Source of the DNA: Endozoicomonas sp. ISHI1
GTDB lineage: Bacteria; Pseudomonadota; Gammaproteobacteria; Pseudomonadales; Endozoicomonadaceae
NCBI RefSeq assembly: GCF_024606225.1
Contig: NZ_JAGRPU010000042.1
Coordinates: 1 to 48,096, forward strand
Length of the DNA: 48,096 bases
Direction of reading: 5' to 3'
Shown: piece after piece, positions 47,001-48,096 of the stretch
Numbering within the stretch: position 1 is the first letter of the stretch
Layout of the letters: every line of letters begins with the position of its first letter
The notes under the pieces: generated by a model
Told to the model about the DNA's origin: nothing
What the model saw: the letters and a program-made list of their open reading frames with translations, nothing else
Database searches by the model: none
Position numbers and translations under genes: made by a program

Positions 47001-48096
47001 GTACGGTTACTCTCTGTCAAAGGTTGCTGCTTTCTCATAACGCGGGTAAGCGCTGGGGCCAGCCCATCGTTTTGATAAAGTTCGTGAACAGCATCCACAA
47101 AGTCTTCCGCAGTGCCACCCCGTTTCCTGAGATTATGGCGTTGGCCTGTCACTAATATCTGGTAAAGATCACCTGATTGTTTTGGCCATTGCCGGGCCTG
47201 ATAACGTTCATCCAGCCCATAATACGGTTGCAGCACTTCCAGCTTGTTGTCAGTGATCCCCCAGAGCTGCTCGATACCGGCCACAGCCAGGGTATTGTTC
47301 TCAAGAGTCTTTCGCCATACAGGCACCAGCAAGGCCGAGAGTCCGTGGGCCAGAGCCTCGTCAGAGTGTCGGGAAAAATCCGCCGCTCCCAGACGAACCA
47401 GGGGCAGACTGCCGTTTGTGAAGGTCGCGTCACTGTCAAGGAATGATCTTTCGGGTTCTGCCTTGATAACAGGGATCTTGAGGTCCGGTTCTGCCGGGTC
47501 ACTGGCGACCTGAAGTCCGTGCAGAAAGGCCAGCAACTGCTCGTTAAAACCACCGTACAGAAACAGTCCGGCCAATTTCTCAAGGTCAAAAACCAGCCGC
47601 CGGAGAGTCTGTGCCGGACTCTGGTAACCGAGCGAATGATAGCCTTCGACGTCAAGGGTGATGTCAACCAGCTGCAGTGGCGGAGCCGCGTCTCCTTGGG
47701 GGTATACCCTGACACCTATTTCTGATCCCTGAACGTAGGTACGGTAACCTTTGCCAAAAGCGGGAAAGGCCGACATTGTCTCGTTGATGCGTAAAAGGGG
47801 CGCAACGGGAGTGAAGGCAAAATAATCATTGGGCACTGGCCCGGTGACATTGCCCGATGAAGGGGTTGCTTCGCTCGTGAAATTGCCTGATGACGGGATT
47901 GCTTCGCTTGTGATATTGCCTGATGAGGGGGTTACTTCGGTTTTGAGCCTGGCAAGCGTTTGTCCAAGGTGGTTTCTGGAATGCCAGTGATAAGCCTGGA
48001 GTCTGGCACTCAGCGGGGTAGGGGGCTTGTCAGGAGGTTGTGGGTCATTGAACAGGCCGGGAAGCAAAGTCTTCAGCCTATGGTGTGAAACCGGAG
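20012..48096 (-). CDS. Giant TcdA/TcdB-like RTX modular toxin, copy B (5' end outside window)
   Basis: A single open frame runs from the right edge to TGA at 20012-20014. The TTG at 48065-48067 is not the true start: the frame continues to its right and it aligns with internal Leu230 of copy A, so the full protein should be about 9,580 residues, far longer than TcdA/TcdB (2,366-2,710). Order: 11-residue repeats (47-79), module motif R0 (221-335), RVRR site (754-757), pseudo-GT44 (about 775-1285), pseudo-C80 (1285-1500), intact GT44 (1540-2080), C80 with His/Cys (2063-2290), repeated modules to about 6400, hydrophobic pore segment (7039-7215), RTX blocks (7320-8820), LamG-like domain (8900-9040), RSKR (9227-9230), tail to 9351. 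I recognise nothing in 7470-7720 or 7850-8220. Expected role: secreted cytotoxin or host-manipulating factor delivering a glycosyltransferase; the secretion route is not visible. Confidence 0.95.
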   Translation of the reverse strand, partial: PVSHHRLKTLLPGLFNDPQPPDKPPTPLSARLQAYHWHSRNHLGQTLARLKTEVTPSSGNITSEAIPSSGNFTSEATPSSGNVTGPVPNDYFAFTPVAPLLRINETMSAFPAFGKGYRTYVQGSEIGVRVYPQGDAAPPLQLVDITLDVEGYHSLGYQSPAQTLRRLVFDLEKLAGLFLYGGFNEQLLAFLHGLQVASDPAEPDLKIPVIKAEPERSFLDSDATFTNGSLPLVRLGAADFSRHSDEALAHGLSALLVPVWRKTLENNTLAVAGIEQLWGITDNKLEVLQPYYGLDERYQARQWPKQSGDLYQILVTGQRHNLRKRGGTAEDFVDAVHELYQNDGLAPALTRVMRKQQPLTESNRTAGEMADLLKAIKTVYDKQPLRSEQWFFRRALDNSLDWLTARDSSNPVLTNLRQLKKNDTVQQDEYDGLTELQTPLPDNATSSVRGRFFTLTALDDRIGVYLTPDYLADATNQTLASDLRQLVDASDLFRRRVNNTDEFRRQLGNTTTPIRPDTLGDIHDRGLLKIPNGERNRTIPGDYVSLIIPGHDGAFPGSDSGPLTYLPIRHGVENDTVHDHAPGNRTDIAPVNQTLNNGTFTLIHFDPGRGDIPFGSGWLSACIPFFYQLQKALQLALGIAPQEDANAIKNRIRTDLGLPKHYPGQDRKPLPVVDPRQVMVKETLPVQVRFNQTTVTDSNQSVRLAVSGYGALGRHLELTAEPDGSGTYRLQLNSIGSMPTDDRLQPPSLPWYPEMPKPAARHRVRRADSDPAEGSDSKLIDRLIPDSRTFRKEFAPLLRYQLAMNGDLNARFHDLLMSFMKLDSFRYKITPSTFTSVLEVYDKLNTLIGHHPLETSEKFAKLATDIRSWFKISMKSIPETLHFVSVGPTVRDLNSVRLWIAANSNSDLQINLWYDPQAMLASLLGEALKEAVTSELTNKPGPGNPSDFELDLLKGLMRLQDEAWKAIESKMTEGQPFDQSVKDFLVEHLKHKTDIDGKKAQMLESYRQFTQQIKSSYPSAKFSFKDINEVWTSTYGEEGQEARKYYLRELGLRGNKPAAIALVKSRVIGTLGGVYSDTLISPAIHEDLFKDIDYSDVSETDWDRVKAVQTQLVIQKLGKFLPDDLDPAIEQWVSDDLTWFGEQYTPLKSKTEQRVASADPSQLFDPLGKVKIIPGEIDLTLESNPGLFFAASQGDLTMKMVQNSLLSDHQKIDQFKLSEVTDWKAALDTKTSLTKQRFRSPPLAFYRYGGIWKLAEGYEILNGDEALQESKIAVDWSRGYRALLDTLELSLGKRFSSSSEAVAIWVHEKDVTSYIKTDPQSKSQYSHQLVLQMETGDDNPISKASRYLFRKYKNHQQTDQSIRWLVIDNDDWSDGETGAKVNHADIGKLLDDDSRIHVVGLGESENGEFTLSGQSAPDLSTKINELIGNTPVKTVNLIGSGIDHNGLVSQYLKDILKATKTRTVTARDGLLRVDIWGRLWVGLLSDTGLVTWSVADSSDQLKALRMSNGDTTVERMSEKDRLTEGATGLRQLPAVLSENSGLLGPVNPDDLVPTPEIFERSLKPHLQGVISSNDVAALERKIAQFDPLRRKGTALEKYFLVYSMQQNLPGTLTGGRSVAAHLAATINEYLHDALVEVPKELHAVWIGSLNDNVKRYIKIWVSQVSDWPLTLWHDPQAILALFLARQVYKAVAAEKIPETIQTKERSKKEFLARLHHLQDLAYNTIKKGIARGKTFDDMAKVFLVNHLGMDQSELEKIQEESLKQFREFANEVAKLQGNPESGGFKLADINTLWQANDKISLKKWYEKELGLRGILAAASDLVRVEILARENTGGGVYLDVDSLPFYNRDMLKSIETPTDISLTGAGKSLVNHMLMEYFGEPGPEQLFSKGAPKPEVQRAYDNLQKKYPDYIKAVKEAIAHYKKEPRFVFPKSLKAIPGSAELTLIFDEVIKPRNSLIIAPRDSEVLVSIKREMIKRHELIERLDIDKPLKLYSSDITETIKSVANELGISKNTAGYLISYRNDGILYGSGSTLALSGPNLISEVIKKYFTDFYSGEDLSDDQKKSYFTQINPLAKIDLVSTDTDQQSSSWLADSDKTVRYALNAEQDSRYKNQIILQLGNTGNQAKASLYLKNKYQPDFSRLMRLEPDGTLIDPETGNNINLKTLQANFLKDDTRLIIVGHGRKIQDQKTGSDKFVLTGKTVEQLADVLKRVTGGRFVHTISVLGCGTNAIGEHYPVEDFARKLFGEIRTKRITVRNAIVMVDGFGRKWTGTLPAEGNVLWSQSDHRVKLVLEKDEQGQLIARHLPVEEGLVKKLRNLPALPPFRDYMRLGIKDKDAFDQARNLLLNTLSEKDNRLPLSELIEQYNRRLQQLTGDDFSPYRLMPLPVADAELPSAQAGAPRALHMSAFVRADSIGDPLSGVGLLAYGDRFAQKNFFRTQQAGYQLAQEVANPPSDAMATLFTRLLLGSLQDIVAPGGNDIDPFRVSGSDLLVSVLGKDDLFALHAQQLKNDFSELGQQYVRNLRDLLGHSLAEKKVTRLNAIKRSEQRSLLQYTLSLGVNIRLKRQPDGTVSFTDPASLAFSGKAFDGDKHNKYLPVVADPSGGTYVLLDVPESNSAAFSDNLRNILFMLQSSAPLDQRNALTLISTIELAYSHHVPSLIEPRLEEKIARLALADVVTLATEINDIDTESKSARSLMQKLLFRLMRSEAITLEKLGEPDLQQRLLIAELSVRFPDDDNTIVVRFPPPESFERRVSLDPSLSFDEDRHNSRQTILGARSPFLFSTIKDSAYRSQLRELVQLDGLPEKIEVVLDYLDGPNEFIDSLIAWHKWQIENDFESEIPGIHIRPERDRLIADSWLTVGQLWGKKPVIIELGLSDVRQNSSASRLGRVMAQSYGLALLLKLRASVATAAEIVRAMEIWQTDFHNDPDGDYGFDNVLKLRQVPEDSDPLYKTIVVYSDNRELKFAQGSVDDFRQALGVLFQEKRLAVPVRNVFRSLEAEPGTAVGNFAQGLVELHTDFWKQMLDSELRSALQLQQSDYQLLKNRITSTGLPAEVKDSLLSDLGDMENPPDKTPYTGTISSHYLDVYNKGIKKNSPGIISEVAPGSYGDKGSASKIAILFSGRFIKYVMENNVPSKDLFLLHSDIIRTLRWLRTTPEFKAFSEALKEGQNQTFGDLQTLVNRGVIDSSVGTGFDQVKIPNSVRLLLVITPPGSSSITAPEPVLVKNTGCVLKIDPSQYFTEGKILAQQYHTLSSLMARYIVAANLLKGVSRDSETIRKSILDELDIKKLPENIKAPAIPVDTYKGQIGLEIEYSLTSVDTESRVDLAYTKFTSDERVSPDYHDLALTTDSARHGSVIEIVTGPKPLRDYLSESSALFRATNILHSGLAKIPESGITVSDFVQAYNNELLENDPKDDLKKFRLINNPQYENNKISLLPKARGKKPLRYHVQVNIGVDLSGIGDITSWIGSLIAPSKRSFLRQFFQWCQYKAFVISERLNLNSDLLKSMFTIHLFKQALDSSTEDFLRGKLGVKNSPITNLEGLLRLGTADFLMTVISDLDATQLKSAIRDSGWQAFTSLMQETVDELSKIGSEAEGLGREWKAPKQQLEARLKLLFIDLLDYRIEQGRKPLPAIADSDFFELPQVKNKVSRLGYSDIINPGSRQRVSLYFNEENQVRYLGIVEVREPLSNIKRMGFAPPDVLTTAIIKSAQNPGLLGADPDVNLIFFKRNQHLITLDTGTAHYKDWVKQSILSRLGQLDPAKLEHVTRSYISYHQTQQGTAGQDALGQLLLAARLRAITGGQSGSAWDTLAQLQKIVSVDVNLQRVTGWDHQPPATTTEPHAPPVATWQKLARYNLPAELYKLLDLFSGGEGFVKPILGSGEILSGRGMSLGRLYHEITITLEHEQYLYQSRLDGDPPTLTVGIKDTTFDNPKAIAIGKLFGTALLNHPDVKALSEAQKDLRATWGLSASTKGGRYGLTTGLALTAFPGQKDRLYTRFIDGIDKTDHNWQFASGSVADFAEVLYSLSTRHDQDELTEAFQRVRNYHRLNPLVSLDTFTSALVETHRNLPDFQAGLTLRQAIGSGGYTFLKTSLKVKSTPLINELNSMAESGDFDRFYSNRDLNGGPQELRIGKLILLRVTPDYFRHAGADHLFLLFDGIKKFLKTPLGQDYRKAFKAASAPHHPYQHLIVDAPKAGAGKQQIVVSLLDTDKRVVITPDAAVSPKTSLSSLIPVFTKLVQSGYDLNGGSQSASPDVNTIERMVRQQMGLAPLIRLATTGNLKQDSVSGRIALEKTYIIDKPARSESLIARSPTDINGAPLITLKWLNEDSQSGLQLITAPLSLDELDGQRSFLDAAFQALDKTASALPGPVNNRDLVWAFHQQLANTKTVKEDSALGRLIFEKITHTVHRPAGSHSQVRLSPEKINDVPLTTLKWLGPGLHPGLQLVTPPLSLSDRDTNKDRLEATFYALDKIISTLPHPPNDRSFHSNFDQYFKDRLPPFVDDEVKIWQTTITGKTDTWITIGFPFGDLDKSLLPVLLATRDSPGKERLLASLHAADRFVKAVAQASGGNEATHAQLRSMLTLLLFRLSGDDQPGKVLFPGTRLADGIHTYLSDNAVTTLSHYINRVGLQQVTDDLTAELTDLAQQVDGDPDPRAGVRIKDLLGTALDYRLANGAGLLPASLPDSYSLPLANDGKYRALWTGQMSEDSATRFVSREVSRDANGRYLLDVTLPVQSSSMEQLYRQNPAGPDHLTGPLKLALKPNQLGRDQDVTRAFLELAVSRVDTADWPWFSRRFSSLPELRRFTVVEALDQYRSRYPEADVSELARALTKIQLAEVNRQISQDDQTGTPAVFRIRSLESLADKSTLTTDQGNKIHFQAGSLLPMTEKAATQRLDRQQIFLTGSHSDRFPGAFLDTRHSSKLYRQAMQDDLLAPDRYRDDVELFIKIFSDLEPEHYRQQFQKARPLDLSAGRPLHWQLNPHIQLQESRLLVGDTAITIELGMKDNPSLTHRFLDTIVGQLYALGLAKSTEAVDAALFKSGWPEEAGRLGQLGYSVGFDPAYQWVSLTGAQNRANTLYTHLAGRHRDALERHFDPVGLPASQEDFKKAMIWLFTRKSELLSLSFAEVFDYIRGHRDDPDIETFARALREFDRKLPDDDRALFRGVLTGQQVEWLEDALTRQAPDQRELVDYIGTLKTSPASQAPVTGSAGFSSSPYRLVQSASGGFKIVIKDRDAPENKRCRRGVGGCATRLLLADNLAQRPISTIDSGDIDNTDTDKTYYTIEFLTHNDKLHKVLRRSGTDIIATPLGDEASIHDSIDATGGSQPERVIPARDATTTLMAVKRSSGEVFQLSPENNGNYRAIRLLQSDRLLTAYESTGETLTPVLEKNDHGQMVYGVKLNNAASESHEVFILDPSQPLQDQLADANRENHRLSADSAELQTLAGTKGRIAVILSATYRHGQTLANQAETLLSELRAFIASPAGQRLINVLWFPDSYAKPASMTELDSKLLSGMEPPAPLRLVVRLDSQTVPDRVIPYRPTGSGDASGKRLVVLQVDPAVLAGQRHSNSNYLGALALVLKDLYRAALAVTDQSSPAIAMRWWQGEKPTGDRTLLQLENQLRASFGLLPVQATASAPATVQTVTTPGGITTVKTGQQVRIAYKALADPLSGFGGLVGDENTRSLFQRVQYYCNRLIDPLPGAHRSGLGNLRSLLTQVAWNELVSRGQVTSQTRLLADPVDAVVSVLSDDELKALAGIDKLAGQLGDAVTNALKDQRGDVFTATDRQRMLTRLSGAVKRLTNARAVRNEWPRPGQLPLGEDSNGHVPVSTGSRKTLALTSRGRQKITRLGNQHLIAVENHKSVLSNLSGDQLTGFLALLRQESPTRQHAAAFQAELQRAPASASPDYYRDAIKRTLSPLSPDQVGKLENSLLGLFRQSSLSGAEPLLAEYFFHKRLKELKTADPAGLRTNALRANEWLDVLQKRPPLPPGPGRKTPNVILDNGLGRHQASVQTRDGQQAIRLGRRDDLAFSKQGSGYSLIRSEGDKKRVFRLQLPDGWPDRLVPIRLVVQMDDYRRMQREGTIGEQLLQKDIQRIARGMRTPRLANLLQGLVSPIKASGIPDGSSFRVKVSLRPHWPLVDSRVEISAEDNSHARLLLGTRDGESIKPFIFRETLTSLFGASLLKALESGGGSLSALRQQVRQRFGINTGTIPDGEQRPLGLTRQYALTLTADHPSKTSLYQRLVKGHHNLQLAEGTEADYRRALQYLRRHDSDKVKATSELLSKGEVAISVSDRTLFNKVINEKNPVPAVPSGRQFDNTIATYSPLLPASVMVDVDYRAWSRVGSGLESLLDSTLLGLSRAAAENLLSQQKENLAKYYPQRLIASDYLKSLLVHFIYWKMDQVLGSNGQPASQIHQGVTDAVTAILPDSDIRVIKKLNALSGGISKPENTWVDSLEKACTEVARGLEWERFDTGLLVNINQDVRTLFNEAVKLREQVGRPFQLPVNQQSAAVEPASVQALPGQDETIATLASSPRRVVMTDGDSRYIKITPAGPGNPFPTLSSQSQEGLKKLLRQPLNPGENASGTQAYLSQLADSYDAFDELKAIDATGQINAVIDKMNTATRQRFAREFLQYTRQSAIPADLAETIAGKLLMAEVSALTSLPDRISPELYQRLNGLLNLAGKREFSVTFGGLTVQVFTDPSITADASYLMPAQRTLVLGNGTASPLTAAAALALLQAGKALTPEDQAKSFLALQQRRIRLPKDVDSLSPDVLVSEFMVKQGKLTLSGLLERLTSFIALADRLNREGSSEARLLAGEIRQKVADSVAALRSGIDVGRMAGLVDISDRDFDKALQNLDKAGLPDGQAARLPAPECVLCNGSGSARTIMALMDRVSGHLDDIEVSDRFNRVRQAAGDKGLLADAFLLLEQGRFAAVATEDPLDTPEFRKKLLDLFRQTLRERQGLTPEQAIDRVVTLLNDSGYSADDTRYLKGKLLGNREFMEQLRTGGDGADPNDIRSGKPKSKWQKFTNTLGKISNSKKYVRSRRAYGSGMSVAGLVSGIQTLENLEKYGDALSDETRNLAYAGAGLSIGGSVYSAAMTAHWLLSGSKRIGKAVTTGTTTLKTMKTTTRASRASRFATTMVPGFGNAISIASAAVSIAASEKSAEEARKSGNHAQVGYHRVMIALSAISIGLDVLGLALDFICPKLGILVDLISEILGWIQTAIAECMPPNNAYQEFEAILASDGFNQYIDDMAGSFEEKGFSRFEYHADATEFLDQRKFEENLEELLISRKRSLSGTKKGLAFLDSTNRKLAKAGTKLADHMVGKKGFKIFYGLGGNDTLVADEGELHGGSGHDQLILETGEAYGGRDNDVIRIKKTGKAYGGPGDDDIWIGESGKAYGGRGNDVLRLPHEGVGYGGPGNDTLINGRLQDGGSGHDLLLDDLGRIKQVGGAGNDRFKPGIGRGIIIGGPGNDTLIMPTEIKIPKTNFFGGFLETGMKYFHLRQTDSVALFEVHLRSGQWRSRFAEYLEYHNLKRHAPDGRETPGGAIFSLFGVPDNGFDINPRHNYPESDLYPNKLYIASLSEIRADYQRKEIHKRLISERVLTGYDEKHTNVKRVSDKYGHQEYFDVGEVFFKHAYHWGGPTQEGHMYLSTAGLYLLSNGDLYYFSERGLRERSRREKVNESSVFYTTLCQLLETGGTVTGIETVVGSEQGLRAIGTFQPDNIYFNSGKNEAFTLGGNDFVHAGNGTGINWIHLGSGDDLALLGDGLNEVHGGPGTDTVSYRLRKKGLKLDLTHRNLYGLQPAEQLTEVEVIQGSPGNDTLLGDHRNTVFVVTNGTNTLDVRGGNDTVTANGGKTSVRLRSGFNTVLLGEGRHEVYTGTHSDTLWLRRGSDLGNHRIHGHKHQKPPTGKWPVLVIRWEKSGESCRDPQKASLTINSFDESLNLFFSPEIARQSVTLDFHTDGLRHFETVQANPGILYWEQAAGNPPSLPMTEALTHLRNSTLSIYLDSDREPCQVKKRVEDYTFSTGEMLAFLNRYPEKPLGEFPPAKWRDEAELKSLADEGKNLGAGLHRIGSRESNNVRLEIEFRFDSSTCTPRSGVLRKLTLKPGEQQVLFEGVAPLMKKYLHPVENGPLVLSSRPRHILTLKLVKTHADGRRQHHGRHTVSELKPVSKKWAELFPGQPMAQALTMLEIRHTFDRDTTFLRLCKTSKAFSSSVVLPAVHLDLSSASHSGIPIVVGGPGNDRLTGNPFTDNVLLGMGGRDILKDMGGNNQFIVGMGNTTVIAANEGHNQLIHDKSSVFYDVRLLRKGSRSISIKVASTYQLDGMTVNVTEGIAQTRWRNTDVTDSWRYHQTVFKGIDQIAGTSGDDTFFGSNGTDIFSTGGGLDKVSMGDGDDRIILNAPWQNGTFLDGGGGANTLLFKWPVSDDVTVDLKEGLTVRNLILEDTGDDHNLLFSGDDDADIYVSRGSLFKFDGRGGDDYLFLLKLPAFIHLDGGPGKDTIDFSQATLAPEFVRLRLSVDLVPASPSCPPNGSLPCPLDTHIEGGWSFTLRSSESQGTYDTFPSVIKNFEIIKGPASNDIFTIPALAGLVFDGGDGDDRFDIYDTRIKRNSNSTSITTTIGGPGHNRHYGSRKADRMVANLGPDLLSGKLGPDIYVIHRQANGTRIIDRDNGNSLILHGVQPEKLDWQLTRNYAHLKVLNNGQLFFTINLRHVPRCVRHDGSLATGHFIDRLAEHFWRLVTVDPANNGTNVLTSKKLRNYYYSRLAGDKRLDNTYRLENVTAPVRGGPGNDVFFISGTVKPGVGLFGDSGNDIFHLKSSGASVHPGPGNNLVSLELKNAEESTEKNETVKIFFARSSFNRVHLSGVNLIDLQAASWRSPNTQHATGRSDQAHCPAGLKRLMPPPVTGGSFILAARVRRIFPPDSRAPAEVKLIHFAGADGSDAISLNLKRHDGLEIRLTHGTSVFHSRVKQFFTSPRQHLAMTIDDSGFLTIYRDGQAVYAAQALKPPRKVRGQNCYVVDIPKPTVNQTNDVAVDQLIINQHLPSPEGIKMMASGANPLVRIGSWRNPHLVYANDWPDSLELDDGALDDKTFIDKRLGSGYSLLQKTVPGHQYVMDEKSSIYRFADNGIHNGGQWYLSNATGKADQLEVETHPCQTLHYQKAGEDLILTIAPNDSLLKNRKNGTAPADSSRQKHLWVLDFFSEEGETIERLIVNNKVLSKSDVLAKVDAKVDTPQPRSKRSLNENITESELAVADRVDGGNETLPFLNRIIRTGQRLLNYLSSLTGGEQNDVEAGKAETERHVTARLKNTEMNRHYQRLVQEISTLSGNRSGENLSFVPSASHKTTQNLTTPQPLTRISAG
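20015..20389 (-). other. RSKR site and C-terminal tail, copy B
   Basis: Residues 9227-9230 read R-S-K-R followed by S-L, a good furin-type consensus. The 121-residue tail after it is polar, predicted helical in part, and ends P-L-T-R-I-S-A-G. Type I secretion signals usually lie at the extreme C-terminus, so the tail may hold one, but no diagnostic sequence is seen. Confidence 0.4.
20950..21365 (-). other. LamG/concanavalin A-like domain, copy B
   Basis: Residues about 8900-9040. It has the jelly-roll pattern of LamG-like lectin domains: G-S-F-I-L-A-A-R-V near the start, then H-L-A-M-T-I-D-D, Y-R-D-G-Q-A-V-Y, and a closing A-V-D-Q-L-I-I strand. Such domains bind glycans or matrix proteins, so it may contribute to receptor binding. 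Assigned by pattern alone. Confidence 0.55.
21605..21760 (-). repeat. RTX repeats, block 5
   Basis: Residues about 8770-8822: GGPGNDVFF, GDSGNDIFH and the variant GPGNNLV. This is the last block before the LamG-like domain. Confidence 0.8.
22125..22700 (-). repeat. RTX repeats, block 4
   Basis: Residues about 8456-8648: GRGGDDYLF, GGPGKDTID, GPASNDIFT, GGDGDDRFD, GGPGHNRHY and LGPDLLSG. Some units have lost the Asp, so calcium binding may be partial. Confidence 0.8.
22835..23405 (-). repeat. RTX repeats, block 3
   Basis: Residues about 8220-8410: GGPGNDRLT, GMGGRDILK, then GTSGDDTFF preceded by the typical F-x-G-I-D-x-I-x lead-in, GGGLDKVSM, DGDDRIIL and GGGGANTLL. A 370-residue segment without recognised domains (7850-8220) lies before it. 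Confidence 0.85.
24525..24990 (-). repeat. RTX repeats, block 2
   Basis: Residues about 7690-7850: LGGNDFVHA, LGSGDDLAL, GGPGTDTVS, GSPGNDTLL and RGGNDTVTA, with N-G-T-N-T variants. Units are less regular than in block 1. A 245-residue segment of unknown type separates the two blocks. Confidence 0.85.
25675..26106 (-). repeat. RTX calcium-binding repeats, block 1
   Basis: Residues about 7320-7465 hold at least eight nonapeptide units of the GGxGxDxLx type, including GLGGNDTLV, GGSGHDQLI, GGPGDDDIW, GGRGNDVLR, GGPGNDTLI and GGAGNDRFK. Such repeats fold into calcium-loaded beta-rolls outside the cell and are typical of type I-secreted toxins. Confidence 0.9.
26420..26990 (-). other. Hydrophobic pore-forming (translocation) segment, copy B
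   Basis: Residues about 7039-7215 form a run of Gly/Ala/Val/Ile-rich amphipathic and hydrophobic helices: M-S-V-A-G-L-V-S-G-I, then A-G-A-G-L-S-I-G-G, an A-I-S-I-A-S-A-A stretch, L-S-A-I-S-I-G-L-D-V-L-G, ending G-W-I-Q-T-A. Placed after the enzymes and before the receptor-binding repeats, it corresponds to the pore-forming part of TcdA/TcdB-type delivery domains, which inserts into endosomal membranes. It is preceded by a helical region (about 6400-7030) that I cannot assign. Confidence 0.7.
37688..38215 (-). other. Amidoligase/GCS2-like motif set, copy B
   Basis: Residues about 3285-3460 contain IGLEIEYS (E3301, E3303), V-I-E-I-V-T-G-P (E3349) and Y-H-V-Q-V-N-I-G (H3439). The order G-x-E-x-E, E-h-x-T-x-P, H-h-x-h resembles carboxylate-amine ligases of the glutamine-synthetase-like fold (amidoligase and glutamate-cysteine ligase families), with Gln where the second His of HxH often stands. 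The assignment is by motif only; whether it is active is unknown. It sits in the second module; related but degraded segments occur in the next module. Confidence 0.45.
41198..41881 (-). other. C80 autoprocessing cysteine protease, copy B
   Basis: Residues about 2063-2290. IIVGHGRK gives the catalytic His2172 and VLGCGTN the catalytic Cys2217, spaced 45 residues apart as in TcdB (H653/C698). In large clostridial toxins this domain cleaves off the glycosyltransferase inside the host cell when bound by inositol hexakisphosphate. Oddity: the expected Asp region reads Q-L-G-N-T-G-N (N2111), with no acid. Confidence 0.87.
41828..43450 (-). other. Intact GT44 glycosyltransferase domain, copy B
   Basis: Residues about 1540-2080. 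LHAVWIGS at 1632-1639 keeps the UDP-sugar-stacking Trp (W1636), and GGGVYLDVDSLP carries the DXD motif D1830-V-D1832, nearly identical to the TcdB signature. A later L-S-G-P segment matches the usual (T/S)GP motif near the active-site flap. By family knowledge this enzyme transfers a sugar from a UDP-sugar to a host GTPase; donor and target cannot be read from the sequence. Confidence 0.88.
43568..44215 (-). other. Degenerate C80 cysteine-protease domain, copy B
   Basis: Residues about 1285-1500. It has the C80 layout: Q-M-E-T-G-D-D (D1328/D1329, matching the Asp region of TcdB around 587), HVVGLGES where the catalytic His is Leu1392, and NLIGSG where the catalytic Cys is Ser1431, then the R-V-D-x-x-G-R strand. 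Both catalytic side chains are lost, so autoproteolysis is not expected; inositol-phosphate binding could remain. Confidence 0.8.
44215..45745 (-). other. Degenerate GT44 glycosyltransferase domain, copy B
   Basis: Residues about 775-1285. The fold markers of TcdA/TcdB-type glycosyltransferases are present: LHFVSVGP at 872-879, the N-L-W-Y-D-P-Q-A strand, and GGVYSDT around D1068. The Trp that stacks on the UDP-sugar (W102 of TcdB) is Ser876, and the second Asp of the manganese-binding DXD is replaced (D-T-L). Spacing between these sites (192 residues) fits the family (184 in TcdB). I infer that it cannot work as a normal glycosyltransferase. Confidence 0.8.
45797..45808 (-). other. Basic RVRR site before the enzymatic domains, copy B
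   Basis: Residues 754-757 read R-V-R-R followed by A-D. This fits the R-x-(K/R)-R consensus of furin-type host proteases and lies at the boundary between the N-terminal unit and the first GT domain. Use as a cleavage site is inference. Confidence 0.4.
47831..47929 (-). repeat. Three 11-residue (33-base) N-terminal repeats, copy B
   Basis: Residues 47-79 read as three units of the form P-S-S-G-N-(I/F/V)-T, the first two followed by S-E-A. Each unit carries an N-x-T sequon. Copy A has only two units, so the number differs between paralogs, as expected for slippage or unequal exchange. The segment is Ser/Thr/Pro-rich and probably a flexible linker. Confidence 0.85.

Larger units (their letters stand above)
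28900..47407 (-). repeat. Array of about 1,050-1,150-residue modules, copy B
   Basis: A motif pair recurs five times: a strand of the type L-x-L-G-x-x-D, then L-Y-x-x-h, a short H/D-N-h stretch, A-x-G-(S/T)-x-x-D-(F/Y) and x-A-L. Positions: R0 221-335, R1 2855-2975, R2 3900-4015, R3 4980-5090, R4 6135-6245. A helical motif of the type L-(K/R)-S-(M/L)-h-T, followed by an aliphatic/SDxD segment, precedes four of them at about 2447, 3493, 4566 and 5695, always 413-446 residues before the next R motif; another sits at 6375. Alpha/beta segments lie at about 3105, 4121 and 5435. The constant spacing shows an ancient tandem duplication of a large unit. I do not recognise it as a named family. Confidence 0.7.
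28909..48096 (-). repeat. Tandem paralogous duplication, right unit
   Basis: This is the counterpart of 1-19240, same orientation. The alignment ends only because both window edges cut it: the first 229 codons of copy B lie right of the window and the 3' third of copy A lies left of it. The unit therefore equals one whole toxin gene plus the short spacer. Confidence 0.95.

Noticed and set aside
47152-47715. 187-codon minus-strand frame overlapping copy B
   Set aside because: Off-frame shadow inside the toxin gene; the toxin frame here aligns well with copy A.
48065-48067. TTG as the start codon of copy B
   Set aside because: The frame continues to the right edge with sequence similar to copy A residues 221-229, and the codon aligns with internal Leu230 of copy A. 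The true start lies outside the window.
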